Assembly: GCA_000437515.1 (NCBI GenBank)
Contig: FR898444.1
Span: 10,159 to 17,043, forward strand
DNA: 6,885 nt
From: Acidiphilium sp. CAG:727
Lineage (GTDB): Bacteria; Bacillota; Clostridia; Christensenellales; Borkfalkiaceae
Reading direction: 5' to 3'
A model generated the notes under the pieces. That model was not told where the DNA came from, did no database searches, and was given only the letters and a program-made list of their open reading frames with translations. A program made the position numbers and the translations under genes. This document shows positions 1-6,176 of this stretch, one piece after another (positions within the stretch are counted from its first letter, which is position 1; every line of letters starts with the position of its first letter).

Positions 1-531
1 GAAGGTATGATAAAACCCTGCCGTTACGCAAGGGTAAACGGCGTTCCGTGTTTGGGTATCTGCCTCGGTATGCAGATGATGGTAATAGAGTACGCGAGAA
101 ACGTCGCGGGGCTTAAAAACGCCACTTCGGGCGAGTTCGACGAAAAGGGCGAAAACAAGGTTATCGACCTTATGCCCGACCAGATAAACGTAAGCAGAAA
201 GGGCGGCACCATGAGGCTCGGCGCGTATCCGTGCCGCTTAAAAGCGGGTACCAGAATTGCCGGAGCGTACGGCGAAAGCGATATATCCGAACGCCACCGT
301 CACAGATACGAATTCAATAACGATTACAGAGAAAAACTCGAAAACGCGGGGCTTACTCTTTCGGGTACTTCGCCCGATGGCAGACTCGTAGAAACGGTAG
401 AAGTTACGTCTTTGCCGTACTATATAGGTTGCCAGTTCCACCCCGAATTCAAATCCCGTCCCGATAAAGCGCATCCGCTTTTCAAAGGGCTTATAGCGGC
501 CGCTCTCAACGGCAAAAATAACAGGAGATAA
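1..531 (+). CDS. pyrG: CTP synthase, C-terminal glutaminase part (5' end cut by window)
   Basis: CTP synthase makes CTP from UTP and ATP, using ammonia released from glutamine, in cytosolic pyrimidine synthesis. Only the class I glutamine amidotransferase domain is present: about 176 codons of a protein that is usually about 535 residues. The reading frame is open from base 1 (E-G-M-I-K), so the ATG at 7 is internal and not the start. The nucleophile elbow GICLGMQ has its catalytic Cys at 61-63. The FHPEF motif supplies the catalytic His (439-441) and Glu (445-447), so the glutaminase triad is complete. Family blocks GGTMRLGAYPC, ISERHRHRYEFNN and GTSPDGRLVE are all intact. The synthetase domain lies upstream of the window. 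The TAA stop is two bases from the glnN start, and the glnN ribosome site lies in the last pyrG codons, so the two are very likely cotranscribed. Identity is seen directly from strong motif matches. Confidence 0.97.
   Translation, partial: EGMIKPCRYARVNGVPCLGICLGMQMMVIEYARNVAGLKNATSGEFDEKGENKVIDLMPDQINVSRKGGTMRLGAYPCRLKAGTRIAGAYGESDISERHRHRYEFNNDYREKLENAGLTLSGTSPDGRLVETVEVTSLPYYIGCQFHPEFKSRPDKAHPLFKGLIAAALNGKNNRR
523..527 (+). promoter_or_regulatory. Ribosome binding site of glnN inside the pyrG end
   Basis: AGGAG lies six bases before the ATG at 534 and overlaps the last pyrG codons just before its TAA stop (529-531). The arrangement fixes the glnN start and suggests translational coupling: ribosomes ending on pyrG can restart on glnN. 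Confidence 0.8.
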
Positions 532-533
532 AA

Positions 534-2615
534 ATGGAAAATTTCAAAGTATCCGAAAGATTCGCCGAAAACGTCTTTACGGACGAAGAGATGAAAAAAA
601 GACTCACCGAAGAAGCCTACGCGGAATTCCGCCGTTCGATAGACGAAAACGTTCCGCTTTCCCGTCCGCTTGCCGACGAACTCGCTTCTGCAATGAAAGA
701 ATGGGCGATCGAAAAAGGGGCAACGCATTATACGCATTGGTTTCAGCCGATGACGGGCGTTACCGCAGAAAAACACGAGGCATTTATAGAACCTTCAAAA
801 AACGGCGTTATAGAGCGATTTTCTGGTAAAAACCTTATAAAGGGCGAACCCGACGCGTCGAGTTTTCCTTCCGGCGGACTTCGCGCGACGTTTGAGGCGA
901 GGGGATACACTTCGTTCGATCCGAATTCCTACGCGTTCGTCATGGGCACGTCGCTTTATATTCCCACCGTATTCTGTTCTTACGGCGGCGAGTCGCTCGA
1001 CAAAAAAGCGCCGCTTCTTCGCAGCATAGATACGCTCAATAAAAGCGCGATAAGAATATTAAGACTTTTGGGCGATAACGAAACTCAGAAAGTTACCGCT
1101 AACGCGGGCATAGAACAGGAGTATTTTCTTATAGACAAGAGCGTTTACGAAAAACGCGTAGACTTAATCGATTGCGGCAGAACGCTTTTCGGAGCGAAAC
1201 CGCCCAAAGGGCAGGAACTCGAAGATCATTACTTCGGTAAAATCAAGGCGCGCGTATGGGATTATATGAACGACCTCGACCGCGAACTGTGGAAACTCGG
1301 CGTATACGCCAAGACCAAACACAACGAAGTCGCGCCCGCCCAGCACGAACTCGCAAACGTATATACCACGACAAACCTTGCCGTCGATCAGAACCAGATT
1401 ACTATGTCGGTTATGAAATCGGTTGCGAATAAGCACGGTATGGTGTGCCTGCTCAACGAAAAGCCGTTCGCGGGGATAAACGGAAGCGGCAAACACAACA
1501 ACTGGTCGCTTTCCACCGATTCGGGCGAAAATCTCTTCAAGCCCGGCAAAAAGCCGACCGAAAATAAGAAGTTTATGACTTTCTTCGCGGCGGTCGTGGC
1601 TGCCGTTGACGATTATCAGGATATGCTCCGCGTGTCCGTCGCCTCGCCCAGCAACGACAACAGGCTCGGCGGCAACGAGGCTCCTCCGGCGATAGTTTCC
1701 ATGTTCGTCGGCTCGGATATGGAAGAAGTAATCGCTTCGTATTTAAGCGGCGTTGCTGCTAAAGAAAAGGTTAAAGCGCAGTCGAGAGTGGGCGGTAATA
1801 TCGCCTACACGAAAGACGATACCGACCGCAACAGAACTTCGCCGTTTGCTTTCACGGGGAACAAATTCGAATTCCGTATGGTCGGCTCGGATATGTCGTC
1901 GGCGGGCGCGAATATCGTGCTTAATACGATAGTCGCCGAAGAACTCGACAAAATGTCCGACGAAATAGAGAAACGCGGCGCGGATAAAACCGACGACGTT
2001 ATAAAGGATACGTTCAGAAAACATTCCCGAATTATTTTCAACGGCAACAACTATTCCGCAGAATGGAGAGAAGAGGCAAAGCGAAGAGGCTTATTCGACG
2101 CCCCTACGACCGTGGACGCGATAGCCGCGTATCTTAACCCCAAGAACGTGGAATTGTTTGAGAAACACGACGTATTCACGGGTAAAGAACTCGCAAGCCG
2201 TTACGAGATTATGATCGACCGATACGTCAAGACGCTCGACATCGAAGCCCGTACGATGCTCTGGATGACCGACAGGGAGATTATCCCCGCGTCGATAAAT
2301 TACCAGAAAACGCTTGCCAAAGCGGCGAACGCGAAGGCGGTTGCGGGCGTAAGTATAAAAACCGAGGGTAAACTTCTTGAAAAGGCTTCCGCTCTTACCG
2401 ACGAGATTTACGACCGGAGCGAAAAACTTACCGAATTGCTTGCCGAAGCCGAAAAAATCACGGACGGCTACGAATGCGCGGTTTTCCATAAAGAGAAAAT
2501 CAAAACGCAGATGGAAACGCTCCGCAAGTCATGCGACGAACTCGAAAACTGCGTGGCGAGAAGCGAATGGCCGTTCCCGACCTACGTAGATATTTTAAGC
2601 AGCGTTAAATATTAA
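534..2615 (+). CDS. glnN: Type III glutamine synthetase (GlnN)
   Basis: This enzyme forms glutamine from glutamate, ammonia and ATP in the cytosol and is the entry point for nitrogen assimilation. At 693 residues it matches the large GSIII class (about 700) rather than the type I enzyme of about 450. GSIII blocks are visible in order: THYTHWFQPMTG (about 65-75) and FPSGGLRATFEARGYTSFDP (111-130). NAGIEQEYFL (190-199) holds metal-binding glutamates, and KTKHNEVAPAQHE (260-272) is followed by the NGSGKHNN region (316-323). The ASPSNDNRLGGNEAPPA segment (370-386) carries substrate-binding residues. The C-terminal RTMLWMTDREIIPASINYQ stretch is also typical of the class. The start is the ATG preceded by AGGAG. 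It is coupled to pyrG, whose product consumes glutamine, and a strong terminator follows. No separate promoter is visible because the upstream sequence is pyrG coding. No key motif is missing. The gene is sometimes labelled glnA3 or GSIII. Class assignment is confident; regulation cannot be read from this window. Confidence 0.97.
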   Translation: MENFKVSERFAENVFTDEEMKKRLTEEAYAEFRRSIDENVPLSRPLADELASAMKEWAIEKGATHYTHWFQPMTGVTAEKHEAFIEPSKNGVIERFSGKNLIKGEPDASSFPSGGLRATFEARGYTSFDPNSYAFVMGTSLYIPTVFCSYGGESLDKKAPLLRSIDTLNKSAIRILRLLGDNETQKVTANAGIEQEYFLIDKSVYEKRVDLIDCGRTLFGAKPPKGQELEDHYFGKIKARVWDYMNDLDRELWKLGVYAKTKHNEVAPAQHELANVYTTTNLAVDQNQITMSVMKSVANKHGMVCLLNEKPFAGINGSGKHNNWSLSTDSGENLFKPGKKPTENKKFMTFFAAVVAAVDDYQDMLRVSVASPSNDNRLGGNEAPPAIVSMFVGSDMEEVIASYLSGVAAKEKVKAQSRVGGNIAYTKDDTDRNRTSPFAFTGNKFEFRMVGSDMSSAGANIVLNTIVAEELDKMSDEIEKRGADKTDDVIKDTFRKHSRIIFNGNNYSAEWREEAKRRGLFDAPTTVDAIAAYLNPKNVELFEKHDVFTGKELASRYEIMIDRYVKTLDIEARTMLWMTDREIIPASINYQKTLAKAANAKAVAGVSIKTEGKLLEKASALTDEIYDRSEKLTELLAEAEKITDGYECAVFHKEKIKTQMETLRKSCDELENCVARSEWPFPTYVDILSSVKY

Positions 2616-2629
2616 AAATTACCGTTTTC

Positions 2630-2673
2630 ACGCAGGGGGAAGAGAAAATCTCTTCCCCCTGCGTATATTTTTT
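2630..2673 (+). terminator. Strong intrinsic terminator of pyrG-glnN
   Basis: A perfect 15-bp stem pairs 2630-2644 (ACGCAGGGGGAAGAG) with 2650-2664, with a five-base AAAAT loop that can close by one more A-T pair. The tract ATATTTTTT follows at 2665-2673. It sits 14 bases after the glnN stop and isolates the unit from prfB. Confidence 0.93.
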
Positions 2674-2703
2674 GGCGAAAACGCTTATAAAACGGCGCAG
2701 CGA

Positions 2704-2732
2704 TTGACAAAATTCAATAAAGACCTTATAAT
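2704..2732 (+). promoter_or_regulatory. Consensus sigma-A promoter of prfB
   Basis: TTGACA (2704-2709) and TATAAT (2727-2732) are both exact consensus hexamers with an ideal 17-bp spacer. Transcription would start near 2739-2741, giving a leader of about 40 bases before the prfB ATG. The position directly after a terminator supports an independent prfB unit. Confidence 0.9.
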
Positions 2733-2766
2733 AGACGAGTAAAATAACGGGCAGAAGATTTTGCCG

Positions 2767-2772
2767 AAAGGA
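2767..2772 (+). promoter_or_regulatory. Ribosome binding site that sets the prfB start
   Basis: AAAGGA lies six bases before the ATG at 2779. The alternative in-frame TTG at 2761 has no ribosome site at suitable spacing and would itself overlap this signal, so ATG 2779 is preferred. Confidence 0.8.
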
Positions 2773-2778
2773 ATTTGT

Positions 2779-3876
2779 ATGGTACGCTACGACGTATACG
2801 AAGATAAAGTAAGGGCGCTTAAAAAGACGCTCGAAGAAGCGGGATACTCGCTTGACGTCGACAATTTAAGAGTAAGACTTAAAGAACTCGAAACCGAACT
2901 CGAAAAACCCGAAGTATGGTCGGACATAGAGAAATCAAAACACGTCAGCCGCGAAGCGCAGCAGATAAGAAACAAACTCGACGTTTTCGATAAAGCCGAG
3001 AAGGCGGTCGGCGACGCGGAGATGATGATCGAACTCGCCGAAGAAGAGGGCGACGAGTCTGTACTCGAAGAAGTCGATAAAGACCTTTCCGAAGCCGAAA
3101 AGGAGATAGAAGACATAAGACTTCGCACTCTGCTTAAAGGTAAATACGACGCTTGCGACGCTATTTTGACACTTCACGCGGGCGCGGGCGGAACCGAAGC
3201 GTGCGACTGGACGGAAATGCTCTATCGTATGTATATCTGCTACGCCGAAAAGCACGGGTATAAACTCACCGAGTACGATCGTCTGGACGGCGACGGAGCC
3301 GGGCTTAAATCGGTATGCTTCAAAGTCGAGGGCGAGAACGCCTACGGCTACTTAAAAGCCGAAAAGGGTATACACAGACTCGTCAGAATTTCGCCTTTCG
3401 ACGCCAATGCGAGAAGACAGACGTCTTTCTCGTCGGTAGACGTAATGCCGGATATTCAGGAGGACGGCGATATAGAAATCCGCCCAGAAGAAATCAAGGT
3501 GGACACGTATCGTTCGAGCGGCGCGGGCGGTCAGCACGTCAACAAGACCGAATCGGCGATAAGAATAACCCACCTGCCGACGGGTATAATCGTCGCCTGT
3601 CAGAACGAGCGCTCGCAGGTTCAGAACAAAGAACAGGCAATGCGTATGCTTAAAAACAAGTTGCTCGAAAAGCGCGAAGAAGAGCGTATGGCGGAAGCCA
3701 GCGCAATAAAGGGCGAAATCAAAAAGATAGAATGGGGCAGCCAGATTCGTTCGTACGTTTTCTGCCCGTATACCATGGTTAAAGATCACCGCACCGGCAG
3801 CGAAACGGGCAACGTTCAGGCGGTTATGGACGGTGATATAGATCAATTCATTATCGATTATCTTAAACAGTCTTAA
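2779..3876 (+). CDS. prfB: Peptide chain release factor 2 (RF2), no programmed frameshift
   Basis: RF2 recognises UAA and UGA stop codons on the ribosome and triggers hydrolysis of peptidyl-tRNA. From ATG 2779 the protein has 365 residues, the same as the E. coli factor. Its landmarks fall at the same numbers: the stop-reading tripeptide S-P-F is at 205-207 and the catalytic GGQ is at 250-252 within SSGAGGQHVNKTES. SPF, rather than the PxT of RF1, identifies RF2. An N-terminal helical, charged region (about 1-110) precedes the core starting near LHAGAGGTEACDW. Many bacteria interrupt prfB after codon 25 with CTT TGA C and need a +1 shift. Here codons 25-26 read CTT GAC (2851-2856) in frame, so no autoregulatory frameshift is possible at that site. 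A perfect promoter and a good ribosome site precede the gene. Downstream there is only repeat-like DNA and at best a weak terminator. Confidence 0.97.
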   Translation: MVRYDVYEDKVRALKKTLEEAGYSLDVDNLRVRLKELETELEKPEVWSDIEKSKHVSREAQQIRNKLDVFDKAEKAVGDAEMMIELAEEEGDESVLEEVDKDLSEAEKEIEDIRLRTLLKGKYDACDAILTLHAGAGGTEACDWTEMLYRMYICYAEKHGYKLTEYDRLDGDGAGLKSVCFKVEGENAYGYLKAEKGIHRLVRISPFDANARRQTSFSSVDVMPDIQEDGDIEIRPEEIKVDTYRSSGAGGQHVNKTESAIRITHLPTGIIVACQNERSQVQNKEQAMRMLKNKLLEKREEERMAEASAIKGEIKKIEWGSQIRSYVFCPYTMVKDHRTGSETGNVQAVMDGDIDQFIIDYLKQS

Positions 3877-3884
3877 AGCCGTAT

Positions 3885-4062
3885 TCATCCGGCTTCGCTC
3901 TTTCGCAATGACGGACTCGGTAAACGTCATCGCGGGCGTAGCGTGGCGATCCCGAAGATAAGGGAGGGGTATTGGCAAACGTAGTCGCTCCGACCTTTGA
4001 TGCGGGGGACTTCTCTGCGTTCGGGACGACGGATACACGCGCCGTAATGAGCGGCGGCGAAT
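3885..4062. repeat. Degenerate palindromic intergenic repeat material
   Basis: The 236-bp gap between prfB and tsaD has no plausible gene. It contains an imperfect inverted repeat: 3904-3913 (CGCAATGACG) pairs with 3925-3934 (CGTCATCGCG) around an 11-base loop, with one mismatch. The arms continue as related sequence: the reverse complement of the left arm and the right arm both start GTCAT-GCG and later carry AGCG. This resembles the GTCATTGCGAGC...GCGAAGCAATC class of short palindromic repeats found in many bacterial genomes (from memory, not searched). Further small hairpins follow: 3984-3987 with 3991-3994, and CGCCG 4040-4044 with CGGCG 4052-4056. I read the stretch as one or more decayed copies of a non-coding element. 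The exact ends are uncertain. Confidence 0.5.
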
Positions 4063-4068
4063 TATTTC

Positions 4069-4087
4069 CCGCAAGGGCGGTATTTTT
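4069..4087 (+). terminator. Weak possible terminator before tsaD
   Basis: A four-pair GC stem, CCGC (4069-4072) with GCGG (4077-4080) around AAGG, is followed by TATTTTT. The stem is short, so termination of prfB transcripts here would be partial at best. It may be chance within repeat material. Confidence 0.25.
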
Positions 4088-4112
4088 AAGACTTTGAAAA
4101 ATCAACACGAAA

Positions 4113-5156
4113 ATGTATAGCGACGAAATCAAAAAATTCAAAATCAAACAAGACGCGGTTATTCTCGCGATAGAGTCTTCATGCGACGAAACCGCGGCGG
4201 CAATAATCAAAAACGGACGGGAGATACTCTCGTCCGAAATTTCGTCTTCGTGTACCGAGCATATCCGTTTCGGCGGAGTCGTCCCCGAAATCGCCTCGAG
4301 AGCGCATACGAGCGCGATTTCTTTAACCGTACGAAAAGCCGTAGATAAGGCGAATATCGACCTTAAAGATATAGACGCGGTTGCCGTTACTTACGGCGCG
4401 GGGCTTCTCGGCGCGCTTCTGGTCGGGGTAAGTTACGCCAAAACGCTCGCGTATTCTCTTAATGTTCCGCTCGTTCCCGTAAGTCATATAAGGGGGCATC
4501 TTGCGGCTGCGTATTTAAGCGATAAAAACTTAAAACCGCCGTTCGTAAGTTTGCTTGCAAGCGGCGGGCATACGGCTATAATAGTCGTGGAAGATTACGA
4601 TAAATTCAAGATTTTAGGCGGCACGCTCGACGACGCCGTAGGCGAAGCATTCGATAAAGTCGCCCGCGTTCTGGGGCTTAATTATCCCGGCGGACCGAAT
4701 ATAGAAAAACTTGCCCGCGAAGGTAAAAATAATATAGAATTTCCCAAAATGCTTAAAGGCGTCGGAGGGTATAATTTTTCGTACAGCGGACTTAAAACCG
4801 CGGTAATAAATTACGTTCACCACGCAAATCAGACGGGCGAAAGAGTAAACGAAGCCGACGTGGCGTGTTCTTTCCAGCACGCTGCCACGGATATACTCGT
4901 TAAAAAGGCGATAGAAGCAGCGAAGGAATATTCGCTCGATACCGTTACGGTGGGCGGCGGAGTCGCGGCTAACGGCTATATGCGTGAAAATCTCGGTAAC
5001 GCCTGCGCAAAATGCGGTCTTAAACTCGTTCTTCCCGAAAAAATTCTCTGTACCGACAACGCGGCTATGATAGGCGCCGAAGGGTACGTTCAATACTTAA
5101 AGGGCAATTTTGCCGATCTTACGTTAAACGCCGCAGCCCGCGTCGATTTGGGTTGA
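4113..5156 (+). CDS. tsaD: tRNA N6-threonylcarbamoyladenosine transferase TsaD
   Basis: TsaD transfers the threonylcarbamoyl group from its adenylate to A37 of tRNAs reading ANN codons, working with TsaB and TsaE (neither is in this window). At 347 residues it is of normal length. The ASKHA-fold signature is clear: ILAIESSCDETAAA (17-30), GGVVPEIASRAH (54-65), SGGHTAII (150-157), GGTLDDAVGEAFDKVAR (169-185), NFSYSGLKTA (221-230) and CTDNAAMIGAEGY (313-325). The metal ligands are inferred as H125 and H129 in HIRGH plus D315. Many bacterial homologues have Glu or Ala where R127 stands here. The ATG at 4113 is the only good start: a TGA at 4095 closes the frame upstream, and no ATG, GTG or TTG occurs before the conserved core. 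No Shine-Dalgarno sequence precedes it, so initiation looks weak. The promoter is not evident and transcription may come from prfB. It was formerly called Gcp or YgjD. Confidence 0.96.
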   Translation: MYSDEIKKFKIKQDAVILAIESSCDETAAAIIKNGREILSSEISSSCTEHIRFGGVVPEIASRAHTSAISLTVRKAVDKANIDLKDIDAVAVTYGAGLLGALLVGVSYAKTLAYSLNVPLVPVSHIRGHLAAAYLSDKNLKPPFVSLLASGGHTAIIVVEDYDKFKILGGTLDDAVGEAFDKVARVLGLNYPGGPNIEKLAREGKNNIEFPKMLKGVGGYNFSYSGLKTAVINYVHHANQTGERVNEADVACSFQHAATDILVKKAIEAAKEYSLDTVTVGGGVAANGYMRENLGNACAKCGLKLVLPEKILCTDNAAMIGAEGYVQYLKGNFADLTLNAAARVDLG

Positions 5157-5176
5157 TTTTGTTTGATAAAGTTTGG

Positions 5177-5255
5177 TTTGACCTCTTCCGTCAACCTTCG
5201 GTTGCCACCTTCCCCGGTAGGGAAGGTGGCGGCGTAGCCGACGGAAGAGGTCAAA
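5177..5255. repeat. 79-bp palindromic element, predicted four-way junction
   Basis: A perfect 15-bp outer stem pairs 5177-5191 (TTTGACCTCTTCCGT) with 5241-5255. Inside are three hairpins that abut with no unpaired base between them. Hairpin one is 5192-5204 (5-bp stem, loop TTC). Hairpin two is 5205-5229 (10-bp stem CCACCTTCCC, loop CGGTA). Hairpin three is 5230-5240 (CGGC, loop GTA, GCCG). It occupies the gap between the convergent tsaD and DUF1294-like genes. No T-tract follows on either strand, so it is not a standard intrinsic terminator, and the outer stem is far too long for a tRNA. Its form suits a small non-autonomous mobile repeat (MITE-like or REP-like), and I have an impression of similar sequences in gut Clostridia, unchecked. 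The structure is seen; the class is inferred. Confidence 0.8.
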
Positions 5256-5266
5256 AAGCCTGATTG

Positions 5267-5602
5267 TCAGAAATATAAGTTCGACAGCATCAGCGTATTG
5301 TCGCGGATTATCCAGAAGTTGTTAGAGAAACACGTTATCAAAATATAGACGTTGAGTATGGTAAGTACGGGCATAGTTACCATAAAAAACAAACTTCTAA
5401 GGCGGTATTTCAGCGTGAACATGGATATATACACTCCCGCCGCTCCGCCGAGCAGGGCTGCGACGAATACGCTTCCGTCCCGCACGCGGCGTTTGCAATC
5501 GCCTTCTTCGTCGGCCCTCTTTGCCGAAAGCATAAGTAAAAACGAATATACGTTTATCGCAAGGAAGTACGTTCCCGCAAGAATTTGTATTAAAACGAGC
5601 AT
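5267..5602 (-). CDS. Small DUF1294-like membrane protein
   Basis: A 111-residue hydrophobic protein with about three membrane segments: near 3-25, 44-62 and 70-92. The pattern NVYSFLLM near 17-24, a charged linker KRADEEGDCKRRVRDG (28-43), then AALLGGAAGVYISMFTLKYRL (48-68) and a following F...MP resembles DUF1294. That family typically has Y-x-F-x-x-M-x-x-D-K, then LGG-x-x-G and R-H-K-T. Here the D-K and R-H-K-T positions are altered to A-K and K-Y-R-L, so it is a divergent member. The biochemical function of the family is not known to me. The start ATG (complement of 5600-5602) has no clear ribosome site. It is divergent from nrdR across 111 bp and convergent with tsaD. No in-frame break is visible. 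The gene is probably real, because its hydrophobic pattern is coherent and the nrdR promoter region lies between the two starts. Confidence 0.75.
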   Translation of the reverse strand: MLVLIQILAGTYFLAINVYSFLLMLSAKRADEEGDCKRRVRDGSVFVAALLGGAAGVYISMFTLKYRLRSLFFMVTMPVLTILNVYILITCFSNNFWIIRDNTLMLSNLYF

Positions 5603-5624
5603 AATTCAATAATATTGTAGGCTG

Positions 5625-5654
5625 ATTTTACATAATTTAATCGTTTTTCGTTAA
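5625..5654 (-). promoter_or_regulatory. Possible promoter of the DUF1294-like gene
   Basis: On the minus strand TTAACG (5654-5649) is followed after 18 bases by TAAAAT (5630-5625), about 22 bases before the start codon. A second candidate -10, TACAAT (5619-5614), would leave almost no leader. The region is AT-rich, so the match could be chance. Confidence 0.3.
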
Positions 5655-5660
5655 AAAGAG

Positions 5661-5700
5661 TTTTCAAAAAGCCAAATATATGTTAAAATACAGATATAAT
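5661..5700 (+). promoter_or_regulatory. Probable promoter of nrdR
   Basis: TTTTCA (5661-5666) and TAAAAT (5684-5689) are spaced by 17 bases. A perfect TATAAT also occurs at 5695-5700, but without a good -35 at the right distance and only 13 bases before the ATG. The first pair is preferred. It lies back to back with the minus-strand candidate. Confidence 0.5.
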
Positions 5701-5713
5701 AAGAGGTATACCT

Positions 5714-6172
5714 ATGAAGTGCATGTATTGCGGAAATCTCGACAGTAAGGTAGTCGATTCCCGTCAGTCGGACGACGGAACGGCTATCAGACGCAGAAGA
5801 GAGTGTACTAATTGCGGCAGACGTTATACGACTTACGAAACGGTCGAAACCACGCCCGTACTCGTGATAAAGAACAACGGTAACAGACAAGCGTACGATC
5901 CGAACAAAATTAAAAACGGAATAGTGAAGTCCTGCGAGAAGCGCCCCGTGCCCATGTGGAAAATCGACGCGCTCGTTGAGGATATAAGCAAAAAAATATA
6001 CAATTCCTTAAAACAGGAAATCACGTCGAAAGAACTCGGCGAAATGGTAATGCAGGGGCTTAAAAATCTCGACGAAGTAGCCTACGTCAGGTTTGCTTCG
6101 GTTTACCGCCAGTTCAAAGACGTTTCCACGTTCATGAAGGAACTGGAAAAATTACAGAATAAGGAGAACTGA
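5714..6172 (+). CDS. nrdR: Transcriptional repressor NrdR
   Basis: NrdR senses ATP and dATP and represses ribonucleotide reductase genes by binding paired NrdR boxes. The 152-residue protein has the family's usual length and two domains. The N-terminal zinc ribbon has Cys at 3, 6, 31 and 34 (MKCMYCG ... CTNCGRRYTTYE), with the basic run RRRRE between them. The ATP-cone runs from about residue 48 (VLVIKNNGNRQAYDPNKI) to about 138, ending in VAYVRFASVYRQFKDVSTFMKEL. All zinc ligands are present. The ATG has AGAGG seven bases upstream. No ribonucleotide reductase gene is in the window, so its targets lie elsewhere. The gene overlaps the ribosome site of the following lipoprotein gene, which places both in one transcript. 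Confidence 0.97.
   Translation: MKCMYCGNLDSKVVDSRQSDDGTAIRRRRECTNCGRRYTTYETVETTPVLVIKNNGNRQAYDPNKIKNGIVKSCEKRPVPMWKIDALVEDISKKIYNSLKQEITSKELGEMVMQGLKNLDEVAYVRFASVYRQFKDVSTFMKELEKLQNKEN
6161..6166 (+). promoter_or_regulatory. Ribosome binding site of the lipoprotein gene
   Basis: AAGGAG sits inside the last nrdR codons, ten bases before the ATG at 6177. The spacing is slightly long but usable. It supports cotranscription with nrdR and fixes the lipoprotein start. Confidence 0.7.
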
Positions 6173-6176
6173 AATA

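Noticed and set aside
2761..2778. Upstream TTG start for prfB, adding six residues
   Set aside because: No ribosome site at a suitable distance. AAAGGA is placed for ATG 2779, and the ATG start gives exact E. coli numbering of SPF and GGQ.
3352..4074. 240-residue open frame on the minus strand across the prfB end and the following gap
   Set aside because: It lies opposite the well-supported prfB, its product is Arg-rich and of low complexity, and it runs into repeat DNA. It reads as an antisense shadow.
3863..4210. 115-residue minus-strand frame opposite the tsaD start
   Set aside because: Its start is antisense to the conserved tsaD N-terminus and its remainder is translated repeat sequence. 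No family resemblance.
5177..5255. tRNA or tRNA-like gene suggested by the cloverleaf outline
   Set aside because: The outer stem is 15 bp, there are no junction linkers, and the loops are 3-5 bases. No seven-base anticodon or T-loop is present.
5177..5260. Intrinsic bidirectional terminator for tsaD and the opposing gene
   Set aside because: The stems are strong, but neither side has a T-tract after the outer stem, so a standard terminator is not supported.
5670..5700. NrdR boxes upstream of nrdR (autoregulation)
   Set aside because: ATATAT-like cores occur, but the ACAC and GTGT flanks of the box are missing and the spacing is about 18 bases, not the usual roughly three helical turns. AT-richness explains the likeness.
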